Shown: positions 1 to 5,442, numbered from the stretch's first letter. The stretch is 5,442 nucleotides of DNA from Pseudomonadota bacterium (GCA_017629415.1 JAGBXG010000500.1:1-5442), one strand, 5' to 3'. Program-made: numbers and translations. The notes: generated by a model from the sequence alone, not told the origin.

Positions 1-2
1 TT

Positions 3-125
3 ATTGCCGATGGATTGGGATGGGCCGGATTTTTTATCACAACGGCTGCCATGGGCTTGCCTGGCATGATTTTGCTCGTGATACTGATGCGTTCAGAACA
101 GGCAAATCCAAACGCATTAAAATGA
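3..125 (+). CDS. C-terminal end of an AmpG-like MFS (muropeptide) transporter, partial
   Basis: The window opens inside this gene; only the last 40 codons and the TGA stop (123-125) are present. The visible peptide starts IADGLGWAGFF, continues with a hydrophobic stretch containing GLPGMILLVILM, and ends in a short polar tail. A GW-x-x-FF loop followed by a final membrane helix with an internal PG is what I know from the last two transmembrane segments of AmpG-family permeases (PAT/SLC33 branch of the major facilitator superfamily). Those permeases carry anhydro-muropeptides from periplasm to cytoplasm for cell-wall recycling in Gram-negative bacteria. The fragment is short, so another MFS transporter is possible: membrane transporter is fairly safe, AmpG specifically is a guess. 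It converges with the phosphofructokinase gene, leaving 160 bp between the two stop codons. Confidence 0.5.
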   Translation: MADGLGWAGFFITTAAMGLPGMILLVILMRSEQANPNALK

Positions 126-128
126 GAA

Positions 129-175
129 GGGGGCTAAGCCGGCTTTACTCCGACGTATTATGAAGCTTTGCCCCC
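129..175. repeat. Imperfect inverted repeat in the convergent intergenic region
   Basis: The arms GGGGGCTAAGC (129-139) and GCTTTGCCCCC (165-175) pair over 11 positions with one mismatch, around a 25-nt loop. It lies 3 nt after the transporter stop codon and could help end that transcript. However, what follows on the plus strand is a run of seven A, not T, so it is not a canonical plus-strand terminator. The opening GGGGGCTAAGCC resembles GGGGGCCAAGCC at 5329-5340 (11 of 12 bases), hinting at a related repeat. Confidence 0.5.
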
Positions 176-208
176 AAAAAAAGGCGCGGCGTATGGAAGG
201 CCCGCGCC
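176..208 (-). terminator. Rho-independent terminator of the phosphofructokinase transcript
   Basis: Read on the minus strand, GGCGCGG (208-202) pairs perfectly with CCGCGCC (189-183) around a 12-nt loop. Seven T residues follow immediately (complement of the A run at 176-182). A G/C-only 7-bp stem with a direct T tract is a textbook intrinsic terminator. It lies 78 nt past the stop codon of the minus-strand gene ending at 286. Confidence 0.85.
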
Positions 209-271
209 CGTCAGGGCGAATGGCCGACATAGCCGCGCCATGCAACGCGTATTCGCGCGAGCGAATAGCGG
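205..271 (-). repeat. Palindromic intergenic repeat, copy A (same family as 5328-5400)
   Basis: On the minus strand this begins CCGCTATTCGC, then loop TCGC, then GCGAATACGCG. The core stem TATTCGC/GCGAATA (plus-strand 250-256 and 261-267) is perfect with a 4-nt loop. It continues with a CGCGGCTA box, an ATTC box and an ACG box. The same order of boxes occurs at 5347-5395 on the plus strand, where arms match at 20 of 22 positions outside the loop. Relative to copy B it has about 10 extra bases (TTGCATGGCG) between AATACGCG and GCGGCTA. It lies directly downstream of the phosphofructokinase stop codon (hairpin 18 nt away) and runs into the terminator stem. Confidence 0.7.
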
Positions 272-285
272 TGCTTCAAGCGATA

Positions 286-1554
286 TTAGAGTTTTGTGCC
301 GAGGTCATCGCAAAGGAGGACGGCAAGTTTGTGGAAGTCGCTGTTGGTGTCGATGTAACGGACTTCGGTGACGAGGGTTTTGGGATCGACGAGTTCGTGG
401 AAGGGCACGAAACTGTGTTCCATCTGTCCAACGGAGGAGACCATGAAGCCATCGAGACCTTTTTCGACGAGTGCGACGTAGGCACCGACGCCGAGGCAAG
501 CACCGAGCATGACGTCATAGGCGTGGGGGCTGGCACAACGTGCTTCGTAACCGAGCTGAACGCCGTTGACTTTGACTTTGGGCATACCGAGTTCTTCGAG
601 GCGTTTCATGACCATTTTGGCAACAAGGTGTCCAAGATGGACATCACCGAGGGAAATGTGGCCGTGTTCGTCACGGGTGGTTGCTTCAAGGAAGTCGAGC
701 GGGAGTTTTTCGGCAAGGCCTTCGGCTAAAACGACAACGCCAAAGCGTTGACGACGGGCGCGGCGTGCCGCGATGAGATCAACGATGTGATCAACGAGGA
801 CGCTGATATCGAGTGTACCTGTGAAAGGTTTACCGGCTTTTTCCATCAAGTCGGGGATATCTTCGACGCCAACAACCATGTGGGCTTCACCGGCCATGGC
901 AACGCCGTAGGAAAGCCAGCCAGCCTTGCGGCCCATGCATTCGGCGATGAAATAGGCGCGTCCTGCACGTGCATCGGCAACGAGGTTACGGATTTCCTGC
1001 GACATAAAGTTGACAGCCGTGAAATAGCCGAATGTAAAGTCAATGCCGTTGTAATCGTTATCGATGGTTTTGGGCAGGTGGATGACGCGAACTTTGGGAT
1101 CGCAGTTGTTGCGAACTTGATATTCATGGAGTTTATTGGCAGTTTTGAGCGTATCGTCACCACCAATGGAGATAAGCGCATCAATACCGAGGCTGCGGAG
1201 TCCCTGATAAGTACGTTTGAGGGGAGCAGCTTTTTCGACATCATCCAAATCATCGGGGCATTGAATCATTTTGCCAGGGTTAGCGCGCGCTGTACCGATC
1301 ATGATACCGCGTTTATTGCGTGCGCCGACAATGCGCGAGAAATTGAGGATTTCATAGGCATCGCCTTCGACGAGGGGCATTTTTTCTTCATCGAAGTTCT
1401 GCAGGCGCGAATAACCATGCAGGAAGCCAACGACTTCAATACCAGCTTTAACAAATGCAAGTGCAGCCGATGAAATCACGGAGTTGGCACCGGGAGCGGG
1501 ACCACCGGCAAAGAGAATACCTACGCGACGAATGCTTGTTTTGGCTTCTGACAT
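286..1554 (-). CDS. pfp: Pyrophosphate-dependent 6-phosphofructokinase (PPi-PFK)
   Basis: A 422-aa cytoplasmic enzyme of glycolysis and gluconeogenesis that reversibly phosphorylates fructose 6-phosphate to fructose 1,6-bisphosphate. Visible family motifs are the glycine-rich FAGGPAPGAN near residues 15-24, GGDDT at 131-135, PKTIDND at 161-167 (with the catalytic aspartate), MGRKAGW at 207-213 and GYEARCASPHAYD at 335-347. In this superfamily, Asp in GGDD (instead of Gly in GGDG) and Lys in PKTIDND (instead of Gly) are the known marks of PPi rather than ATP use, so the PPi donor is well supported. Length is normal for short-form PPi-PFKs. The start at MSEAKTS is chosen because a GGAG ribosome-binding site lies 8 nt upstream and the fold begins at IRRVGILFAGG; the frame stays open to 1656 but that extension looks non-coding. 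The gene lies 120 bp downstream of a nucleotidyltransferase gene on the same strand and ends in a clear terminator. TTA, CTA and TCA codons are almost absent, unlike pglX. Confidence 0.95.
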   Translation of the reverse strand: MSEAKTSIRRVGILFAGGPAPGANSVISSAALAFVKAGIEVVGFLHGYSRLQNFDEEKMPLVEGDAYEILNFSRIVGARNKRGIMIGTARANPGKMIQCPDDLDDVEKAAPLKRTYQGLRSLGIDALISIGGDDTLKTANKLHEYQVRNNCDPKVRVIHLPKTIDNDYNGIDFTFGYFTAVNFMSQEIRNLVADARAGRAYFIAECMGRKAGWLSYGVAMAGEAHMVVGVEDIPDLMEKAGKPFTGTLDISVLVDHIVDLIAARRARRQRFGVVVLAEGLAEKLPLDFLEATTRDEHGHISLGDVHLGHLVAKMVMKRLEELGMPKVKVNGVQLGYEARCASPHAYDVMLGACLGVGAYVALVEKGLDGFMVSSVGQMEHSFVPFHELVDPKTLVTEVRYIDTNSDFHKLAVLLCDDLGTKL

Positions 1555-1562
1555 CAGAAATA

Positions 1563-1566
1563 CTCC
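1563..1566 (-). promoter_or_regulatory. Ribosome-binding site of the PPi-PFK gene
   Basis: GGAG on the minus strand, 8 nt before the ATG at 1554-1552. It decides the start codon in favour of MSEAKTS over upstream in-frame ATG codons up to 1656. It is the only convincing Shine-Dalgarno sequence among the three complete genes here. Confidence 0.75.
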
Positions 1567-1579
1567 GAATTGAAATGAG

Positions 1580-1648
1580 TGAACAGCTTTGGGATATGAC
1601 AACCATGTTCCCAAACGATATGATAAACGGCTTTGACACATGACAATC
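1580..1648 (-). promoter_or_regulatory. Two direct repeats upstream of the PPi-PFK gene, possible promoter/operator region
   Basis: Two 25-bp copies, 1580-1604 and 1624-1648, match at 19 of 25 positions and start 44 bp apart. Shared parts on the minus strand include TTGTCAT, CAAAGC and GTT. Each copy thus carries a TTGTCA box resembling a sigma70 -35 element. The upstream one (1646-1641) is followed after 15 nt by TATCAT (1625-1620), a 5/6 match to TATAAT with a shorter spacer than ideal. This could be a promoter with tandem regulator sites or a duplicated promoter. The repeats are seen directly; the function is inferred. Confidence 0.4.
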
Positions 1649-1674
1649 ATGGCCAAAAAACTGTGCGCGGTTTA

Positions 1675-2256
1675 TCACAATCCCCCCATTCGTAACATGA
1701 AATTTTGCAATGCCTCACGATCATTACAGTTGAGTAAAACATCTGATTTGACTTCTATTTTTGTACAAATATCAGATGCCACAAATTCTTTGAGCGATGA
1801 GAAAGGATGCTGCGATTTAAGAATTTCCACTTTTGGCGAGGATATGCGCAAAGGATGTCCAGGTTGGCCATTGTTTGTGGGCGCCGCAAATGGCGATATA
1901 GGGCTTTGAATCAGATAACATAAATCTTCAGCGGTAATGCCGATACAATCAACGGGCCAGTGCAGCACCATGTGATGTGCAGGCACATGATGCAACCCGC
2001 AAACCAACGATTCAAGCATATATGTGCTTTGCCAATCCTTGTTTTCACACCATGTCACATCGAGATGACGATGGGCTTGGCGCACATTTTCAGCTTGGGC
2101 ACCTGTGACGACCACAATCGATGAAATAGACGCACGATGTGCCGTTTGAACAATGTGCTCCAAAAATGTTCTTTCCGATGGCAAACGACAAAGCGCCTTG
2201 GGACAGCCCATCCGCGTCCCCGCGCCAGCCGCACAAATGACAATGGATATTTTCAT
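1675..2256 (-). CDS. MobA/MocA-like nucleotidyltransferase (NTP_transf_3 family)
   Basis: A 193-aa predicted cytoplasmic protein. Its N-terminus, strand ISIVICAAG followed by AGTRMGCPKAL (about residues 3-22), is the nucleotide-binding signature of the MobA-like NTP transferases. VVVTGA (48-53), a W-x5-LESLVCGL segment (75-88), PVD (101-103, the expected metal-binding aspartate) and GQPGHPLRIS (130-139) follow in the order seen in MocA, CTP:molybdopterin cytidylyltransferase, which is of very similar length (about 190 aa). Family members transfer CMP or GMP to molybdopterin, or activate other small substrates; no molybdenum-cofactor gene is nearby, so the substrate is unknown. The ATG at 2256 is chosen because the domain begins at the next residues. 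The frame stays open to 2418, but that 54-codon extension runs through intergenic repeats. No Shine-Dalgarno is visible before the ATG (an A-rich stretch instead). Low-G+C patches such as 1741-1800 contrast with the downstream PPi-PFK gene, with which it may be co-transcribed. Confidence 0.75.
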   Translation of the reverse strand: MKISIVICAAGAGTRMGCPKALCRLPSERTFLEHIVQTAHRASISSIVVVTGAQAENVRQAHRHLDVTWCENKDWQSTYMLESLVCGLHHVPAHHMVLHWPVDCIGITAEDLCYLIQSPISPFAAPTNNGQPGHPLRISSPKVEILKSQHPFSSLKEFVASDICTKIEVKSDVLLNCNDREALQNFMLRMGGL

Positions 2257-2389
2257 TTTTATTTTAGTTTTGTAGGGGCGTTTTTCGTAGAACAAACAAG
2301 TACGCGTTGCTGATGTTTTTACCGCCAGTTGGATGTGATTTCGAGGAAGCAAGGAATGAAAAGAGGGACCGACAGGAATGACGAAGCTG

Positions 2390-2425
2390 ACGAAAAAAGC
2401 ACGCCAAAGAGCGAGCAAAAAAGCG
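2390..2425 (+). repeat. 36-bp direct repeat, copy 1
   Basis: Matches 2510-2545 at 33 of 36 positions; key shared parts are AAAGCACGCCAAA and GCGAGCAAAAAAGCG. The copies start exactly 120 bp apart. A C/T-rich tract containing CTCTCCC follows each copy. Confidence 0.8.
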
Positions 2426-2472
2426 TCTCTCCCCTTGAAAAAAACGTCCGAAGAGCAACAGTGAGGTCAAAG

Positions 2473-2505
2473 CCCATCTCCGTTGGAGAGGGGTTTGGGG
2501 TGAGG
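2473..2505. repeat. Short hairpin-containing intergenic repeat element
   Basis: Contains TCTCC (2477-2481), loop GTT, GGAGA (2485-2489), then GGGGTTTGGGGTGAGG (2490-2505). Elements of this style (a CTCTCC/GGAGAG hairpin followed by GGGGTTTGGGGTGAGG-like text) recur between genes in many bacteria as I know them. Only this copy is seen here, plus the related CTCTCC/GGAGAG stem at 2554-2572. Confidence 0.4.
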
Positions 2506-2509
2506 CTTT

Positions 2510-2545
2510 ACGAAGAAAGCACGCCAAAAGGCGAGCAAAAAAGCG
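2510..2545 (+). repeat. 36-bp direct repeat, copy 2
   Basis: Second copy of the repeat at 2390-2425, with three substitutions (one early A to G, and AG for GA in the middle). It lies 215 bp before the pglX start and upstream of its predicted promoter. Confidence 0.8.
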
Positions 2546-2622
2546 AATCAACTCTCTCCCTCTCATGGAGAGAATTAAACTTACTCCCAATAAAATAACA
2601 TATTTGCTAAAAATTGAGCAGT

Positions 2623-2651
2623 TTGACGGCAATGGCGAGATTATTTATGCT
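2623..2651 (+). promoter_or_regulatory. Predicted sigma70-type promoter of pglX
   Basis: The -35 box TTGACG (2623-2628, 5 of 6 matches to consensus) and -10 box TATGCT (2646-2651, 4 of 6) are separated by exactly 17 bp. Transcription would start near 2658, giving a leader of about 67 nt before the ATG at 2725. An own promoter here means pglX need not be part of a larger BREX operon. Confidence 0.55.
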
Positions 2652-2656
2652 ACCGC

Positions 2657-2688
2657 ACTTTGCATGAACGATGCCACTGCAGCAAAGT
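2657..2688. promoter_or_regulatory. Inverted repeat at the predicted pglX transcription start
   Basis: ACTTTGC (2657-2663) and GCAAAGT (2682-2688) are perfect 7-bp inverted arms around 18 nt. It overlaps the expected transcription start and the leader, so it could be an operator or an mRNA hairpin. A 7-bp pair in a short region can also arise by chance. Confidence 0.35.
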
Positions 2689-2724
2689 CACGCATCATGA
2701 TTAACCTTTCTTTGGCAATTTCGC

Positions 2725-5295
2725 ATGAATCAAACTGTCCTCAAAAACTTTGCCATCTTGGCACATCGTGAACTTGTTGAGCGTATCACCGCAAATGCTC
2801 ATGACCTCGACATGATAGAACCTGAAACTGCCGCATATCCAACGAGACATGGCAGCCAGCTCACATTAACTGAAAAAAGACAACATCAAGCCTGGAAGAA
2901 ACATGTTCAAGCAGTCGGGATACAGCAAGCCATTGAAGATGCAGCTTACATATGGTTTAAGCGATTGTGTATCCTGCGGTTTATGGAAGTGAATCAATAT
3001 TTACCCAATCATATCCGCGTTTTTACAGATGAAACGGGTCAATTTTATCCGCAAATTCTACTGGATTCTATAAATTTGGACCATATATCGCATGACATCG
3101 ATATTCAGCGCATTCATGAACTGAAAGAAAGCCATCAAACAGAAGCACTTTATCAATATTTGCTGTGCCACCAATGTCATGTTCTTAAAACACTGCTGCC
3201 TGGCATATTTACAGATTTAGAAATATATGCTGATCTATTATGTCCGGGTCCTTTGATGGCCGCTCAAAGTCTATTACACCACCTTGTTTCCGACATCCCA
3301 GAATCTTATTTCGATGTTCAAAGCGAACATGGTCAAGTCGAAATTATTGGATGGTTATATCAATATTATCTTTCCGAAAAACACGAAGAAATTGTTGACC
3401 CACTTTATGGAAAAAGTATCAGTAGAGAAGATATTCCGGCAGCCACTCAGCTTTTCACACCCGATTGGGTTGTACAGTATATTGTAGATAACACGCTTGG
3501 CAGATACTGGATGGAACATCATCCCAAGAGCCAGCTGAAACAGCATTTAACATTTTATGTTGAACCTCAAACACAAGATATTATCTCTAAAGATATCACA
3601 CCGCAGGATGTCACAGTTTTTGATCCTTGTGTCGGTTCGGGGCATTTTCTCGTCTATGCCATAGATGTACTCATAAAAGTATATCGTGAATGCGGCTACT
3701 CTGACCAAGATGCCATTGCAGAAATCATAAAGCATAATATTTATGGACTGGATATTGATGACCGAGTCGTTCAATTGGCTTATTTTTCGGTCATGATGAA
3801 AGGCTGTCAATACGATCGACAATTTTTACAATATGCCATACAGCCAAACATATACGCGGTTCAAGACAGTGCATTCATGGACGATGATTTTATCCATCAT
3901 ATCGCAAATTCCGATAAAATCCTTTATGAACAGTTATCGCTTGTCGCAGAACTCATGCAAAATGCCAAAGAACTCGGCTCTATGATTGTTTTGCCTGAAC
4001 TTCAAATGGAACGGATTCAAAACTGTCTTAAAAGCCTTCCGTCACATTCTGATTTTTTGCATGCCGACAATATCAAAAAATTACACCACATCATTGAAAC
4101 GATTCAACTGCTCAAAACACGATATGCCATTGTTATCACCAATCCTCCCTATCTCAATAAATATGATAAAACACTAAAATCCTATATTCAAAAACATTAT
4201 AAAGATTATTCTGGCGATCTTTTTAGTATTTTTATCTATCGATGTCTTCAATTTTGCATTTCCAAAGGCTATTCAGGTCTGCTGACCCCTAATGTTTGGA
4301 TGTTTATTAAAAGTTATAAAAAACTGCGCCAGTACATCACTCAACAGCATTCTATTACTACCCTTGTGCAAATGGCAAAGGGGGCTTTTTTCAGCATTGC
4401 GACTGTCGATGTCTGTGCATTTGTCATTCAAAGCCAAAAGCCAAATCAAAAAGGGATCTACTTTAGGCTGGAAGACTTTACAGGCAATCTGAATTTACAA
4501 CGCGAGAAGCTTTTAGAAGCCATTCAAAATCGTGAATCCTCTTATCGATATGAAGCATCTCAGGAACTGTTTCATGCCTTACCCGGCAATCCTATCGGTT
4601 ATTGGGCAGGCAATGCCATATTAAAAGCCTTTCAGACAGGCTGTCCTCTCGAAACCCATGCCTCCCCCAGACAGGGGCTTGCCACGACAAACAATAACCA
4701 ATACTTGCGACTCTGGCATGAAGTTCAATATGATCATATTGGATTTGATATGGACCGAGAAACCGCCATTTCAAGCCCTATCAAGTGGTTTCCCTATAAC
4801 AAAGGCGGAGAATTTAGAAAATGGTATGGCAATCAATATTATATTGTGAATTATCAATATAATGGAAAATCTATCAAACACGATGTACTGACCAAATACC
4901 CCTATCTCAAAACTCCTGATTTTGTCGTTAAAAATCCCGAAACTTATTTCAATCCATGCCTGAGCTGGTCCAAAATCTCAAGCGGCAGCATTGCTTTTCG
5001 ATATTTTCCGCAAGGTTTTCTCTACGATGTTTCCGGTTGCAGCATTTTCTTTAAAAAAGATACCGATCTCTATGATTATGCAGGATTTTTAAACAGCATA
5101 GTTTGTTCCAAACTCCTCGAAATCATTTCTCCAACCCTCAATTACGAAACAGGACACATCGCCATTCTGCCTATTTTATCCCAACAAGATGATGAACGCA
5201 TTCAACAGCTGGTTCAAGAAAATATTCAAATTTCAAAAACCGACTGGGATACTTCCGAAACCTCATGGCACTTCAAAAAACATCCTTTGATTTAA
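2725..5295 (+). CDS. pglX: BREX type 1 adenine-specific DNA methyltransferase PglX, C-terminally shortened
   Basis: An 856-aa protein. In BREX phage defence, PglX methylates adenine (N6) in a short non-palindromic site, marking host DNA and taking part in phage exclusion with BrxC, PglZ and others. Seen here: the family N-terminus MNQTVLKNFA; YIWFKRL..RFMEVNQYLPNHIRVFTDE (75-103); VEIIGWLYQYYLSEK (205-219); EDIPAATQLFTPDWVVQY (235-252); the AdoMet-binding motif DPCVGSGHF (300-308); GLDIDD (341-346); the catalytic NPPY (473-476); RQGLATTNNNQYLRLWHEV (from 649); KWFPYNKGGEFRKWYGN (687-703); ISPTLNYETGHIA (801-813); and TSWHFKKHPLI at the very end. Full-length PglX proteins that I know are about 1,100-1,250 aa and continue past the HPL segment, so roughly 300 residues are missing. 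ATG 2725 is the only start before an in-frame stop at 2698; there is no Shine-Dalgarno. The gene is A/T-rich compared with the PPi-PFK gene, and no brx or pglZ gene is visible. Whether the short form is active is unknown. Confidence 0.93.
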   Translation: MNQTVLKNFAILAHRELVERITANAHDLDMIEPETAAYPTRHGSQLTLTEKRQHQAWKKHVQAVGIQQAIEDAAYIWFKRLCILRFMEVNQYLPNHIRVFTDETGQFYPQILLDSINLDHISHDIDIQRIHELKESHQTEALYQYLLCHQCHVLKTLLPGIFTDLEIYADLLCPGPLMAAQSLLHHLVSDIPESYFDVQSEHGQVEIIGWLYQYYLSEKHEEIVDPLYGKSISREDIPAATQLFTPDWVVQYIVDNTLGRYWMEHHPKSQLKQHLTFYVEPQTQDIISKDITPQDVTVFDPCVGSGHFLVYAIDVLIKVYRECGYSDQDAIAEIIKHNIYGLDIDDRVVQLAYFSVMMKGCQYDRQFLQYAIQPNIYAVQDSAFMDDDFIHHIANSDKILYEQLSLVAELMQNAKELGSMIVLPELQMERIQNCLKSLPSHSDFLHADNIKKLHHIIETIQLLKTRYAIVITNPPYLNKYDKTLKSYIQKHYKDYSGDLFSIFIYRCLQFCISKGYSGLLTPNVWMFIKSYKKLRQYITQQHSITTLVQMAKGAFFSIATVDVCAFVIQSQKPNQKGIYFRLEDFTGNLNLQREKLLEAIQNRESSYRYEASQELFHALPGNPIGYWAGNAILKAFQTGCPLETHASPRQGLATTNNNQYLRLWHEVQYDHIGFDMDRETAISSPIKWFPYNKGGEFRKWYGNQYYIVNYQYNGKSIKHDVLTKYPYLKTPDFVVKNPETYFNPCLSWSKISSGSIAFRYFPQGFLYDVSGCSIFFKKDTDLYDYAGFLNSIVCSKLLEIISPTLNYETGHIAILPILSQQDDERIQQLVQENIQISKTDWDTSETSWHFKKHPLI

Positions 5296-5327
5296 GAAAT
5301 CTCTGAGCCATAGATTTTTTATGCATG

Positions 5328-5400
5328 TGGGGGCCAAGCCCCCTACGCCGCTATTTGCAAGCAAATACGCGGCTACCCCCCATTCCGGGGTAACGCCCCC
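5328..5400 (+). repeat. Nested palindromic intergenic repeat, copy B (same family as 205-271)
   Basis: It starts with the small hairpin GGGGGC (5329-5334)/GCCCCC (5338-5343), loop CAA. A long stem follows: GCCGCTATTTGC (5347-5358) against GCAAATACGCGGC (5361-5373), 12 bp with one bulged C and only AA between the arms. After it come CTA, six C, an ATTC box and GGGG-TAAC-GCCCC (5387-5399). The GGGGG at 5329-5333 could instead pair with the six C at 5376-5381, enclosing the long stem. It begins 32 nt after the pglX stop codon. No T run directly follows, so it is not a canonical terminator; a REP-like element at a gene 3' end is the better description. Confidence 0.75.
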
Positions 5401-5442
5401 CAACCCCCCACCCGGGTTTTAATGAAATATTACAGAAATAAA

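Larger units (their letters stand above)
2257..2622. other. Non-coding divergent intergenic region, mosaic of degenerate repeats
   Basis: This lies between the divergent nucleotidyltransferase and pglX genes. It holds two 36-bp direct repeats (2390-2425 and 2510-2545), a short hairpin element at 2473-2505, and a 6-bp stem CTCTCC (2554-2559)/GGAGAG (2567-2572) with a 7-nt loop. The minus-strand text at about 2362-2390 (CGTCATTCC followed by TGTCGG) also resembles common bacterial intergenic repeats. Open frames exist on both strands, but they are short, repeat-derived and resemble no protein I know. I see no RNA gene. Confidence 0.6.

Noticed and set aside
160..1473. Two long plus-strand open frames (160-729, 189 codons; 748-1473, 241 codons)
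   Set aside because: They lie codon-in-register antisense to the PPi-PFK gene. Their stops at 727-729 and 1471-1473 are simply sense TTA and TCA codons, so the openness reflects codon bias. The peptides resemble nothing I recognise.
1555..1656. 34-residue N-terminal extension of PPi-PFK to an ATG at 1656
   Set aside because: It crosses the ribosome-binding site and the direct repeats, and the family fold begins at the MSEAKTS start.
2257..2418. 54-residue N-terminal extension of the nucleotidyltransferase to an ATG at 2418
   Set aside because: It runs into the repeat-rich intergenic region, and the domain signature begins immediately after the ATG at 2256.
2390..2545. CRISPR-like array
   Set aside because: There are only two copies with an 84-bp gap that itself contains other repeats, and no cas gene is present.
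2264..2632. Open frames on both strands of the divergent region (minus 2264-2632, plus 2329-2598, plus 2565-2771)
   Set aside because: They translate the direct repeats, whose 120-bp period is a multiple of three and keeps frames open. The last overlaps the pglX promoter and start. None has a ribosome-binding site or recognisable similarity.
4380..4391. Phase-variable tract (five G, C, six T) inside pglX
   Set aside because: Some pglX genes are known to vary at homopolymer tracts, but these runs are short, encode conserved-looking residues and the frame is intact.
5274..5295. A single frameshift at the six-A run near the pglX end hiding a longer protein
   Set aside because: Both alternative frames close within about ten codons and do not read as PglX continuation.

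Overview
The window looks like a piece of a bacterial chromosome, probably Gram-negative. The evidence for that is the end of an AmpG-like muropeptide permease, a pyrophosphate-type phosphofructokinase, and several intergenic palindromic repeats. I cannot place it to genus. Base composition changes along the window: sampled lines of the phosphofructokinase gene are about 50% G+C, while sampled lines of the large methyltransferase gene run from about 23% to 50% and are mostly below 40%.

Layout: (1) 3-125, plus strand, the last 40 codons of a membrane transporter. (2) 126-285, a convergent intergenic stretch with a Rho-independent terminator facing the minus strand and a repeat with a strong hairpin. 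(3) 286-1554, minus strand, PPi-dependent 6-phosphofructokinase. (4) 1555-1674, a leader region with two 25-bp direct repeats 44 bp apart. (5) 1675-2256, minus strand, a MobA/MocA-like nucleotidyltransferase. (6) 2257-2724, a non-coding divergent region with degenerate repeats, a good sigma70-type promoter facing right and an inverted repeat at its expected transcription start. (7) 2725-5295, plus strand, an 856-aa PglX, the adenine-specific DNA methyltransferase of type 1 BREX phage-defence systems. (8) 5296-5442, non-coding, dominated by a G/C-rich nested palindrome.

The most interesting item is PglX. Its N-terminal, methyltransferase and following conserved regions are intact, but the protein stops just after the conserved FKKHPL segment, where family members as I know them continue for roughly 300 more residues. 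The reading frame ends 34 nt before a palindromic repeat. No other BREX gene (brxA, brxB, brxC, pglZ, brxL) is visible, and the upstream neighbour is an unrelated nucleotidyltransferase. It is therefore either a solitary, shortened methyltransferase, the remnant of a decayed BREX island, or the edge of an island continuing to the right.

A second notable result is that the hairpin after pglX and the hairpin after the phosphofructokinase gene are members of one repeat family. They share the arms CCGCTATTYGC and GCRAATACGCG, including the same bulged C, and both have the same orientation relative to the gene they follow. The two minus-strand genes and pglX show no functional link to each other; pglX appears to be an accessory insertion beside housekeeping genes.
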